In this document: in pieces, positions 1-6,334 of the stretch
Numbering within the stretch: the stretch's first letter is position 1
How the letters are laid out: each line of letters opens with the position of its first letter
Assembly (NCBI RefSeq): GCF_003234965.1
Contig: NZ_QKVK01000001.1
Coordinates: 124,001-188,000, forward strand
DNA: 64,000 nt
Reading direction: 5' to 3'
From: Aestuariivirga litoralis
GTDB taxonomy: Bacteria; Pseudomonadota; Alphaproteobacteria; Rhizobiales; Aestuariivirgaceae
Notes under the pieces: model-generated
The model's input: the letters and a program-made list of their open reading frames with translations, nothing else
What the model was told of the DNA's origin: nothing
The model's database searches: none
Position numbers and translations under genes: made by a program

Positions 1-618
1 TTCAAGCGCCGTGATGCCGAAGCTGCAGCAATCGCCCGTCAGACCGCCGCCGAAAGCCGCGAGCACCACGCCGAGCACCACGACCACCGGCACGGCATAG
101 AGCGGATAGGACAGGCGCAGGCCGAAGAACACGATGACCAGCGGCAGCACCGCCCAGGGCATGGCCATGGCGGCACCGGGAACGCCCAGCGTATAGCGCA
201 GCAGCACGCCCGCCAGCATGGCGGCAGCGACGGGTGCGGGAATCTTCTCGATGGCCTTTTCCAGCGGCTTGATGAGGCCGGCGACCACCATCAGCAGGCC
301 CGCGACGAGGAAGGCGCCCAATGCGTTGGAATAGGTGATCCCTGTCCCGCTGGTGGCGATCAGCACCGCGCCCGGCGTCGACCAGGCGGTGATCATCGGC
401 ATCCTGTAGCGCCATGAGAGAATGAACGAGGTCGCCGCCATCCCGAAGCACAGCGCCGCCGCCCAGGAGGCCTGCTGCGAAGGCGAGGCGCCGACGTTGC
501 GCGCCGCCTCCATGATGACGAGGATGGTGGACGCGAAGCCCACCACGACGGCGGTGAGGGTCGAGGAAAAGATGCTGAACCAGCCGGAATGGTCGCGCTT
601 CAGGGCCGTCTCGGTCAC
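1..618 (-). CDS. BenE family transporter (benzoate/H+ symporter type), partial
   Basis: Only the first 206 codons lie in the window; the gene runs off the left edge. Starting at the GTG at 618 gives a polytopic membrane protein with a short hydrophilic N-terminus (VTETALKRDHSGWFS) followed by alternating hydrophobic segments. Phrases such as YRMPMITAWSTPGA and the later GGLTGDCCSFGIT match the BenE family of proton-coupled aromatic-acid importers, which are about 390 residues long. The usual start is not an ATG: the GTG overlaps the stop of the upstream Lrp-type gene by four bases, so the two are probably translationally coupled. The substrate cannot be read from the sequence; BenE homologues are often annotated as benzoate transporters without test. 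The family call is firm, the substrate is not. Confidence 0.85.
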   Translation of the reverse strand, partial: MTETALKRDHSGWFSIFSSTLTAVVVGFASTILVIMEAARNVGASPSQQASWAAALCFGMAATSFILSWRYRMPMITAWSTPGAVLIATSGTGITYSNALGAFLVAGLLMVVAGLIKPLEKAIEKIPAPVAAAMLAGVLLRYTLGVPGAAMAMPWAVLPLVIVFFGLRLSYPLYAVPVVVVLGVVLAAFGGGLTGDCCSFGITALE

Positions 619-1076
619 GGGATGGGAACTCCAGGCTGGTATTTCGCCACGCGAAGCATGAGCGTGGTCTTGACGTTCTCCACGTTGGGCGCGGAGGTCA
701 ATTCACGAATGATGTAGTCTTGCAACGACGGCAGGTCGCGCGCCACGCATTTGAGCAGGAAGTCGGCCTCTCCCGAGATCGCATAGGCCTCGCGCACCAG
801 CGGCCACTGCGCCACGCGCTCGGTGAAGGCGCGCAGCTCGGCCTCCGCCTGGCTCCGGAGGCCGACGAAGACGAAAAGCGTCACCTCGAAGCCCAGGGCC
901 GCGGCATCGAGCAGTGCCCGGTAGCCGGCAATCACCCCTGCCCTTTCCAGCGCCTGCACCCGCCGCAGGCAGGGCGGCGGCGACAGGCCGACGCGGCTCG
1001 CCAGCTCGACATTGGTCAGCCGTCCATGACGCTGCAATTCGCGCAGGATCTTCCAGTCGGTGGCATCGAGTTCCAT
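615..1076 (-). CDS. Lrp/AsnC family transcriptional regulator
   Basis: A 153-residue protein of normal Lrp/AsnC length. Residues about 4-50 form the winged-helix DNA-binding part (DWKILRELQRHGRLTN, then LASRVGLSPPPCLRRV), and the rest is the RAM/AsnC ligand-binding domain with GEADFLLKCVARD. These proteins bind amino acids or other small molecules and control nearby genes. It is divergent from trxB-lsrB and overlaps the downstream BenE transporter by four bases, so it plausibly controls that transporter, itself, or the trxB side. In Sinorhizobium an Lrp-type gene likewise lies beside trxB-lsrB, which supports orthology of the cluster. The ligand is unknown. Confidence 0.92.
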   Translation of the reverse strand: MELDATDWKILRELQRHGRLTNVELASRVGLSPPPCLRRVQALERAGVIAGYRALLDAAALGFEVTLFVFVGLRSQAEAELRAFTERVAQWPLVREAYAISGEADFLLKCVARDLPSLQDYIIRELTSAPNVENVKTTLMLRVAKYQPGVPIP

Positions 1077-1317
1077 ATCTCCGCTCTAGCAACTCCGCAG
1101 CCATGCGGCGAGTGGATGATGCCGCGCGCCTACCTCGCCCATTTCTGCATTGCTCCGATGGTGCAGCGCCGCATTGCGGATTGTGCAGAGCAGCACAGCT
1201 GCGGCCCGCAACCTCCGGAAGAGACACGCAAATTCCGCTTGTAACTCATGAAGTAAAATTCGGGCAGAACCTCTGTTCACAACAGCTTGTAGTACCCTTG
1301 CCGTTGCGCCCAATTAA

Positions 1318-1338
1318 GCTATGCTGTTTTTTCATAGC
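1318..1338. promoter_or_regulatory. LysR-type operator candidate upstream of trxB
   Basis: The six-base arms GCTATG and CATAGC are perfect inverted repeats separated by nine bases, ending 14 bases before the trxB ATG. Inside lies AT-N11-AT, the classical LysR-type T-N11-A box. A weak promoter may precede it (TTGCCG at 1298, TATGCT at 1320, spacing 16), which would put the dyad over the -10 and start site, a repressing position. A second small dyad, CTGTT-CAC-AACAG, sits at 1273-1285. The 276-base lrp-trxB gap holds no other feature I can support. Confidence 0.45.
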
Positions 1339-1352
1339 AACTGGAGCAAACC

Positions 1353-2315
1353 ATGTCCGCCCGCCACGCCCGGGTGCTGATCCTCGGATCGGGACCTGCC
1401 GGTTATACCGCCGCCATCTATGCCGCCCGCGCAATGCTGAAGCCGATTCTCGTGCAAGGCATCCAGCCGGGGGGCCAGCTCACCATCACGACCGACGTCG
1501 AGAACTATCCGGGCTTTGCCGACGTCATCCAGGGCCCGTGGCTGATGGAGCAGATGCGCGCCCAGGCGGAACACGTGGGCACCGAGATCGTCTCCGACAC
1601 CATCACCGAGGTGCGGCTGAAGGACAAGCCGATCTGGCTCAAGGGCGACTCCGGCGATGAATATACCTGCGATGCGCTGATCATCTGCACCGGTGCGCAG
1701 GCCAAGTGGCTCGACCTGCCGTCGGAGCAGGCCTTCCGCGGCTTCGGCGTTTCGGCCTGCGCGACCTGTGACGGATTCTTCTATCGCAACAAGCGGGTGA
1801 TCGTGGTGGGTGGCGGCAACACCGCGGTGGAGGAAGCCCTGTTCCTCACCAACTTCGCCTCGGAGGTGATCGTCGTGCACCGCCGCGACGCGTTCAAGGC
1901 TGAGCGCATCCTGCAGAACCGCCTGTTCGAGCACCCGAAGATCAAGGTGATGTGGGACACGGCACTGGCCGATGTTCTGGGCACGGACAATCCGCGTGGC
2001 GTCACCCATGCCCGGCTCCGGAACGTCAAGACCGGCGAAACGCAGGACGTGGCGGTCGACGGCATCTTCATCGCCATCGGCCACAAGCCCGCGACCGAGC
2101 TGTTCGAGGGCCAGCTGCCCTTCAAGCAGGGCGGCTATCTCGTCACCGAACCGCGCTCGACGCAGACGGCGATCGAGGGCGTCTATGCCGCGGGCGACGT
2201 GACGGACGACGTCTACCGCCAGGCGGTGACGGCGGCCGGCATGGGCTGCATGGCCGCACTCGAGGCCGAACGCTGGCTCCACACCCAGAAGGAGCTGCGC
2301 CATGCCGCTGAGTAA
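1353..2315 (+). CDS. trxB: Thioredoxin-disulfide reductase
   Basis: This 320-residue flavoprotein reduces thioredoxin with NADPH in the cytoplasm. It shows the FAD-binding LGSGPAGYTAA (residues 11-21), the redox-active CATC disulfide (136-139), the NADPH-binding VVGGGNTAVE (151-160) with the downstream HRRDAFKAE, and the C-terminal GVYAAGDV FAD motif. Length and order match bacterial TrxB. It starts at the ATG after an ACTGGAGC ribosome-binding site. Its 3' end overlaps the LysR-type gene by 14 bases, so the two form one transcript. This trxB-lsrB pairing is conserved in rhizobia, where the regulator belongs to the oxidative-stress response. Confidence 0.97.
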   Translation: MSARHARVLILGSGPAGYTAAIYAARAMLKPILVQGIQPGGQLTITTDVENYPGFADVIQGPWLMEQMRAQAEHVGTEIVSDTITEVRLKDKPIWLKGDSGDEYTCDALIICTGAQAKWLDLPSEQAFRGFGVSACATCDGFFYRNKRVIVVGGGNTAVEEALFLTNFASEVIVVHRRDAFKAERILQNRLFEHPKIKVMWDTALADVLGTDNPRGVTHARLRNVKTGETQDVAVDGIFIAIGHKPATELFEGQLPFKQGGYLVTEPRSTQTAIEGVYAAGDVTDDVYRQAVTAAGMGCMAALEAERWLHTQKELRHAAE

Positions 2316-3210
2316 CTCGGTGATGGACTGGGACAAGCTGAGGATCTTCCACGCGGTGGCGGATGCCGGCAGCTTCACCCATGCCGGTCATGAGCTGGGC
2401 CTGTCGCAGTCCGCCGTGAGCCGCCAGATCTCGGCGCTGGAAGATGCGCTGAACGTGCCGCTCTTCCACCGCCATGCGCGCGGGCTGATCCTCACCGAGC
2501 AGGGCGAGATGCTCTATCGCACGGCGCATGAGGTGTTCACCAAGCTCACCGCCGCGCAGACCCGTCTGATGGACTCGAAGGAAAAGCCCTCGGGCGAGTT
2601 GCGCATCACCACCACGGTGGGGCTGGGCAGCGTGTGGCTGACGCCGCGCCTGAAGGAATTCTCCGAGATCTATCCGGAGATCGCCATCACCCTGCTGCTC
2701 GATGACCGCGAACTCGATCTGTCCATGCGCGAGGCCGACGTGGCGGTGCGGCTGAGAAGGCCGACGCAGCCGGACCTGATCCAGCGCAAGCTCTTCACCG
2801 TGCACCACCATCTCTATGCCTCGGCCGATTACCTCAAGAAACACGGCATCCCGAAGTCGCTCGAGGAACTCGACAAGCACAAGATCCTCACCTTCGGCCA
2901 GGCGCCCAACTACCTGACGCCGGTGAACTGGCTCGAATATGTGGGCCGCCCGGAAGGTGAGCCGAGGCCGGTGGCGCTGCGCGTCAACAACGCCTATGGG
3001 CTGCGCCGCGCCGTGCAGGCCGGCATGGGCATCGCGTCGCTCGCCGACTACATCGTGCCTGAGGATTCAGGGCTGGTGCAGATCGACGTGCCGGTGGAGA
3101 CGCCGGAGTTCGACACCTACTTCGTCTATCCTGAGGAACTGAAGGATACGAAGCGCGTGACGGTGTTCCGCGACTTCCTGGTGGCGAAGGCCAAGGAGTG
3201 GAGCTTCTAG
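2302..3210 (+). CDS. lsrB: LysR-type regulator, probable LsrB orthologue
   Basis: A 302-residue LysR-type regulator. An N-terminal winged helix-turn-helix (MDWDKLRIFHAVADAG, then LSQSAVSRQISALE) is followed by a linker helix and a periplasmic-binding-protein-like effector domain (from about residue 95, GELRITTTVGLGS). The gene overlaps trxB by 14 bases, which is the arrangement of lsrB in Sinorhizobium and Agrobacterium, where LsrB is a redox-responsive regulator needed for oxidative-stress resistance and symbiosis. I therefore name it by synteny; the effector-domain residues were not compared one by one. The start could also be the internal ATG seven codons in (MDWDKL). A LysR-type dyad upstream of trxB is a candidate autoregulatory site. 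Confidence 0.85.
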   Translation: MPLSNSVMDWDKLRIFHAVADAGSFTHAGHELGLSQSAVSRQISALEDALNVPLFHRHARGLILTEQGEMLYRTAHEVFTKLTAAQTRLMDSKEKPSGELRITTTVGLGSVWLTPRLKEFSEIYPEIAITLLLDDRELDLSMREADVAVRLRRPTQPDLIQRKLFTVHHHLYASADYLKKHGIPKSLEELDKHKILTFGQAPNYLTPVNWLEYVGRPEGEPRPVALRVNNAYGLRRAVQAGMGIASLADYIVPEDSGLVQIDVPVETPEFDTYFVYPEELKDTKRVTVFRDFLVAKAKEWSF

Positions 3211-3531
3211 TCCGCCGCTACGGCTATCGACTCTCATCATGCCCGGGCTCGTCCCGGGCATCCTTTTGCGGCCGGTGAAAAAGGTCGCCGGGCCACGCCC
3301 GGCGATGATGAAGGGTGGATTGTGCATTCCCCCGCCACATGGCTCCCATGAACACGCATTGCTTGCCGAATGCACGCGCGAAAGTCACACTTCTCCTTGC
3401 CGCGCATTCCGGCGCGGAATTCGCCGCTTCACTGTCTCCCCTTGCGAAGCGGCCGATGGGTCTTCGCCCTCTCACCCCTGATCGGGCGGACGGGACCAAT
3501 CCCTCGGCGACGAGGGGGAACGGGTAACTTC
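3211..3531. other. Non-coding stretch: palindromic repeat, then possible structured RNA
   Basis: About 350 bases between the convergent lsrB and msrP genes. The first 100 bases hold a family A palindromic repeat (separate entry). The rest, 3320-3531, has no convincing gene: both strands are open in several frames but with no ribosome-binding site or recognisable domain. It is rich in short self-complementary tracts and leads directly into a strong intrinsic terminator. A small RNA is possible, and I could not match it to 6S, tmRNA, RNase P or SRP RNA. It may simply be the untranslated end of the lsrB mRNA. Confidence 0.4.
3235..3310. repeat. Intergenic palindromic repeat, family A, copy 1
   Basis: Outer arms CATCATGCCCGGGC and GCCCGGCGATGATG frame two inner hairpins, the left one being GCCCGGGCTCGTCCCGGGC. 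The same design recurs at 43796, 44848 and 47534. It lies just after the lsrB stop codon, between convergent genes. Confidence 0.85.
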
Positions 3532-3560
3532 AAAGGCCGGTCGCTGGACTGGCCTTTTTC
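3532..3560. terminator. Intrinsic terminator between lsrB and msrP
   Basis: An 11-base stem (AAAGGCCGGTC with GACTGGCCTTT, one G-U pair) and a four-base loop GCTG are followed by TTCTTT on the plus strand; on the minus strand the hairpin ends in AAA/TTT-type tracts too. It lies just beyond the msrP stop, so it can serve both convergent transcripts. Confidence 0.85.
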
Positions 3561-3561
3561 T

Positions 3562-4524
3562 TTACATGTAGAGCTTTTCGGACTCGAGGCCCTTGTAGAG
3601 GCCTGCCACCTGCGCGCCATAGCCGTTGAACAGCACGGTCGGGATGCGTTCGCCGGTGCCCAGCACCTCTTCCGAGGCCTGGCTCCAGCGCGGATGCGCC
3701 ACCTCCGGGTTGACGTTGGCCCAGAAGCCATATTCCTCCGGCCCCAGCTGCTCCCAGAAGCTCACCGGACGTTCGGCAACGAAGCTCACCTTCACGATGC
3801 CCTTGATCGACTTGAAGCCATATTTCCACGGCAGGTGCAGGCGCAGCGGCGCGCCCATCGAGTTGGGCAGCGGCTTGCCATAGGCGCCGGTGACCATCAG
3901 CGGCAGCTCGTTCATCGCCTCCGCCATGGTGACACCCTCGACATAGGGCCAGGGGAAGGACGTGAAGAGGCCATCCTTCTGTCCCACCGCCACCTCGGGC
4001 TTGTTGAATGTCTCGAAGCGCAGGTACCTGGCGTTCGATGTGGGCCTGGCGATCTCCACCAAACGTGACAGCGGAAAGCCGGTCCACGGCACCACCATGG
4101 ACCACGCCTCGACGCAGCGGTGGCGGTAGATGCGCTCCTCGAAGGTCACCTGCCGGAAGAGATCATCGATGGCGATGGTGGCGGGCTTCTCCACCTCGCC
4201 GTCGATGGTGATGGTCCACGGCCGGACGGGCAGCGCCCTGGCCGCATCGGCGATCTGCTTCGAGGTGCCGAACTCATAGTAGTTGTTGAAGTTGGCGTTG
4301 TCGGCCTCGGCGGTCACCGGCCGCCCCGCATCGCCGAAGGCTGGGTTCGGCTTGGCGGGGTAGAGTGCGGCCGAAGGATCCGTCTCCGCCCGGGCGGGCT
4401 TGACCGCCGCAAGCGCCATGGCCCCGGCGCCGGCCGCCATCAGCCGGCGGCGACTGAAGAACACATGCTCCGGCGTGACGCGCGCCTCCGGAATTTCCCA
4501 GCCCCGATTGCGCTTGATCAACAT
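3562..4524 (-). CDS. msrP: Protein-methionine-sulfoxide reductase catalytic subunit MsrP
   Basis: This molybdopterin enzyme repairs oxidised methionines in periplasmic proteins. Starting at the ATG at 4524 (AGGAGA seven bases upstream) gives 320 residues. A twin-arginine signal (SRRRLMAAGAG, residues 24-34) ends near ARA-ET. The molybdenum-ligating cysteine is in YRHRCVEAWS (Cys137). FNNYYEFGT and the C-terminal HPRWSQA are typical of MsrP/YedY. In most bacteria it is followed by msrQ, the heme b membrane partner that passes electrons from the quinone pool; no msrQ is adjacent here. The next gene is an unrelated methyltransferase, so msrP looks monocistronic. Electron donor in this organism is unknown. 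Confidence 0.94.
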   Translation of the reverse strand: MLIKRNRGWEIPEARVTPEHVFFSRRRLMAAGAGAMALAAVKPARAETDPSAALYPAKPNPAFGDAGRPVTAEADNANFNNYYEFGTSKQIADAARALPVRPWTITIDGEVEKPATIAIDDLFRQVTFEERIYRHRCVEAWSMVVPWTGFPLSRLVEIARPTSNARYLRFETFNKPEVAVGQKDGLFTSFPWPYVEGVTMAEAMNELPLMVTGAYGKPLPNSMGAPLRLHLPWKYGFKSIKGIVKVSFVAERPVSFWEQLGPEEYGFWANVNPEVAHPRWSQASEEVLGTGERIPTVLFNGYGAQVAGLYKGLESEKLYM

Positions 4525-4579
4525 CTGTGACGTCTCCTGTGAGAGCCCTGTTATAGGCCTCACCTCTCACGCAGGCCAA

Positions 4580-5341
4580 TCAAGCCCCGATCACTTTTGG
4601 GGGAGGTGCGTGAAGTCCTTTCCCCTGCTCCTGCGAGCCCTCCGGGGCAGTACGCCTCCAGACTGCCAGAAGGGACTTCCCAACGGCATGGCCCAGCAGC
4701 GGATCGAGCACACGCGACACCGGAACCATGTTCCGGTCCCAGAAGCGGATCTGCGCCGAAGACGGCGCGCCCGAATGGAGCAGCATTCGGTTGCCCAATG
4801 ACGCAAGAAGTCCCACACTGTCCAGGTAGCGCACAAACACCTCTTCGCAGGACTTGGGCCGGAGGTTTCGAAGTGCCGCCCGGTCATAGCGGCGGTAATG
4901 CCCTATTGCGGCGTCGAATTCCGAGAAGAGAAACTGATGCGCCGGGACCAGCACGATCAGGAAGCCGCCCGGTTTCAGGCGTTTCGCGGCTTTCTCGATC
5001 TCGGCAGAGTCGTCCCTGATATGTTCGATGACGTCGATGTAAAGAGTGGAATCGAACCTTTCGTGTTCTGGGAGATCGTCGAGCGTTCCACAAACCACCT
5101 CGAGGTTCGACACGTTCCGCCTGCGCGCATCCTGCTGCAACTGCCCGGCGAGTCCTGAGTCAGGTTCCAGGGCGATCCAGCGTTCCTGATGCTCTCCCTT
5201 CAGACTCCATGTCGCCGAGCCAATCCCTGCCCCGACTTCGAGGACCGTCCTCCCCAGATAGGGTCGCACGGCCTTGCTCCAATAACTGCGCCACGTGGTG
5301 GCAAGCGCAAAGCTTGCGAGTTCGTTGCCGATGTAGCTCAT
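4580..5341 (-). CDS. Class I SAM-dependent methyltransferase
   Basis: A 253-residue methyltransferase. Motif I (LEVGAGIGSATWS, about residues 34-46) binds S-adenosylmethionine, followed by an acidic post-I strand (ALEPDSG), then YIDVIEHIRDD and LKPGGFLIVLVPAH as motifs IV-V. This is the pattern of small-molecule or sugar methyltransferases of the Methyltransf_11/12 type. Its ATG overlaps the stop of the GT2 gene by four bases, and the GT2 gene follows a large membrane protein, so it is the last gene of a three-gene operon. It probably methylates a sugar or lipid-linked intermediate made by that operon, but the substrate is inference only. Confidence 0.8.
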   Translation of the reverse strand: MSYIGNELASFALATTWRSYWSKAVRPYLGRTVLEVGAGIGSATWSLKGEHQERWIALEPDSGLAGQLQQDARRRNVSNLEVVCGTLDDLPEHERFDSTLYIDVIEHIRDDSAEIEKAAKRLKPGGFLIVLVPAHQFLFSEFDAAIGHYRRYDRAALRNLRPKSCEEVFVRYLDSVGLLASLGNRMLLHSGAPSSAQIRFWDRNMVPVSRVLDPLLGHAVGKSLLAVWRRTAPEGSQEQGKGLHAPPPKVIGA

Positions 5342-6318
5342 GCGCTGCTCGGCCGGTGCGACGCCAGCAGGCGGCAGGACCCAACCAAAAGCCGTCCATC
5401 ACGGCCGGGCACGGAAGGGACCGACGAATTGCTCGCGAGCATCATGATGGCGGCGATGGTCAGCAGCGTGAGAGCCTGGAATGCGATGATGGCAGAGACC
5501 CCGACCACGTTGGTGGCCCACCCCGGAATTGCGATGCTGGTGAGAACACGGATCGTTGCGGCCGCAATACCCCCTGCGGCGGCGAGCGTCATAAGGGCGA
5601 TGCATAGCATGATGAGCCTGACGAACACGGCGTCCATGAAAACAGCAATTGCGCTGAAGCCATGAATGATCAGTGACGGCAAGCTCATCGATGACTTCCC
5701 CTTGTAGCGCGTGCCCCGAGCCGTGGGCACCCTTACCAGCGGCAGGCGCGACTTGAGAAGCGTTGCACCGAGGTGGCTCCAGAGTTCGCGCATGAAGATC
5801 AGGCGATCGAGGTGACAGAAAGGGATCAGGCAGAAATTTCCGAAGTCGATGGTCCTCCCCGTCAGTATGCGGAACAGCGCCTTGAACAACTGGTACATGA
5901 CCTTGAAGCCTGCAGGCTCAGACCTCTTCTGACGCTGCGCGACGATCAGCGAAAGGGGATTCGCGGCGTGGGCGGCGAGAAGGTTCGGAATGTCACTGGG
6001 CCTATCCTCCCCATCGGCATCCATGACGATCACCGCATCGTAGCCCGTACGCTCCGCCACAATCGACAGCCCAATGGCCGCAGAGCGCTGATGCCCAACA
6101 TTGCTCCGCAGCCGGATACATTCCAGCTGCTCCACCGATGGGGGGAGATGTCCCATTATCTCGGGCGCCGGAACCATGGAGCAATCGTCGACGACGAATA
6201 TGCTGAACGTTCGACCTTCCACCGGAAGCCCGCCGATGTCAGCCAGCAGCCGTCCGAGACAGTCCCAGTCATTGAAGAGCGGAATGACAATCGCGATACG
6301 CTCACTGTCAGACGACAT
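5338..6318 (-). CDS. Membrane-anchored family 2 glycosyltransferase (DPM/GtrB-like)
   Basis: The ATG at 6318 (GGAGG five bases upstream) gives 326 residues. The GT-A fold is plain: IAIVIPLFND at residues 8-17, FVVDDCS at 41-47 and the metal-binding MDADGEDRP around 99-107. Two or three hydrophobic segments form the C-terminal third. This architecture is that of polyprenyl-phosphate sugar synthases such as DPM1, GtrB and ArnC, which make lipid-linked sugars on the cytoplasmic face of the inner membrane. The gene sits between a YfhO-like membrane protein and a methyltransferase, overlapping the latter by four bases. The donor sugar cannot be predicted. A longer reading from upstream codons is possible but has no better ribosome-binding site. 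Confidence 0.85.
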   Translation of the reverse strand: MSSDSERIAIVIPLFNDWDCLGRLLADIGGLPVEGRTFSIFVVDDCSMVPAPEIMGHLPPSVEQLECIRLRSNVGHQRSAAIGLSIVAERTGYDAVIVMDADGEDRPSDIPNLLAAHAANPLSLIVAQRQKRSEPAGFKVMYQLFKALFRILTGRTIDFGNFCLIPFCHLDRLIFMRELWSHLGATLLKSRLPLVRVPTARGTRYKGKSSMSLPSLIIHGFSAIAVFMDAVFVRLIMLCIALMTLAAAGGIAAATIRVLTSIAIPGWATNVVGVSAIIAFQALTLLTIAAIMMLASNSSVPSVPGRDGRLLVGSCRLLASHRPSSA

Positions 6319-6334
6319 CACCACCTCCGCGCAT

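Noticed and set aside
1332-2378. Minus-strand frame (348 codons) opposite trxB
   Set aside because: Antisense to a gene with the complete CATC and nucleotide-binding motifs.
3330-3540. Known structured RNAs (6S, tmRNA, RNase P, SRP RNA) in the lsrB-msrP gap
   Set aside because: None of their conserved sequence elements that I can recall is visible; left as an unidentified possible RNA.
3370-4068. Plus-strand frame entering msrP from the repeat region
   Set aside because: Antisense to msrP with no start signal; the first part overlaps the terminator and possible RNA.
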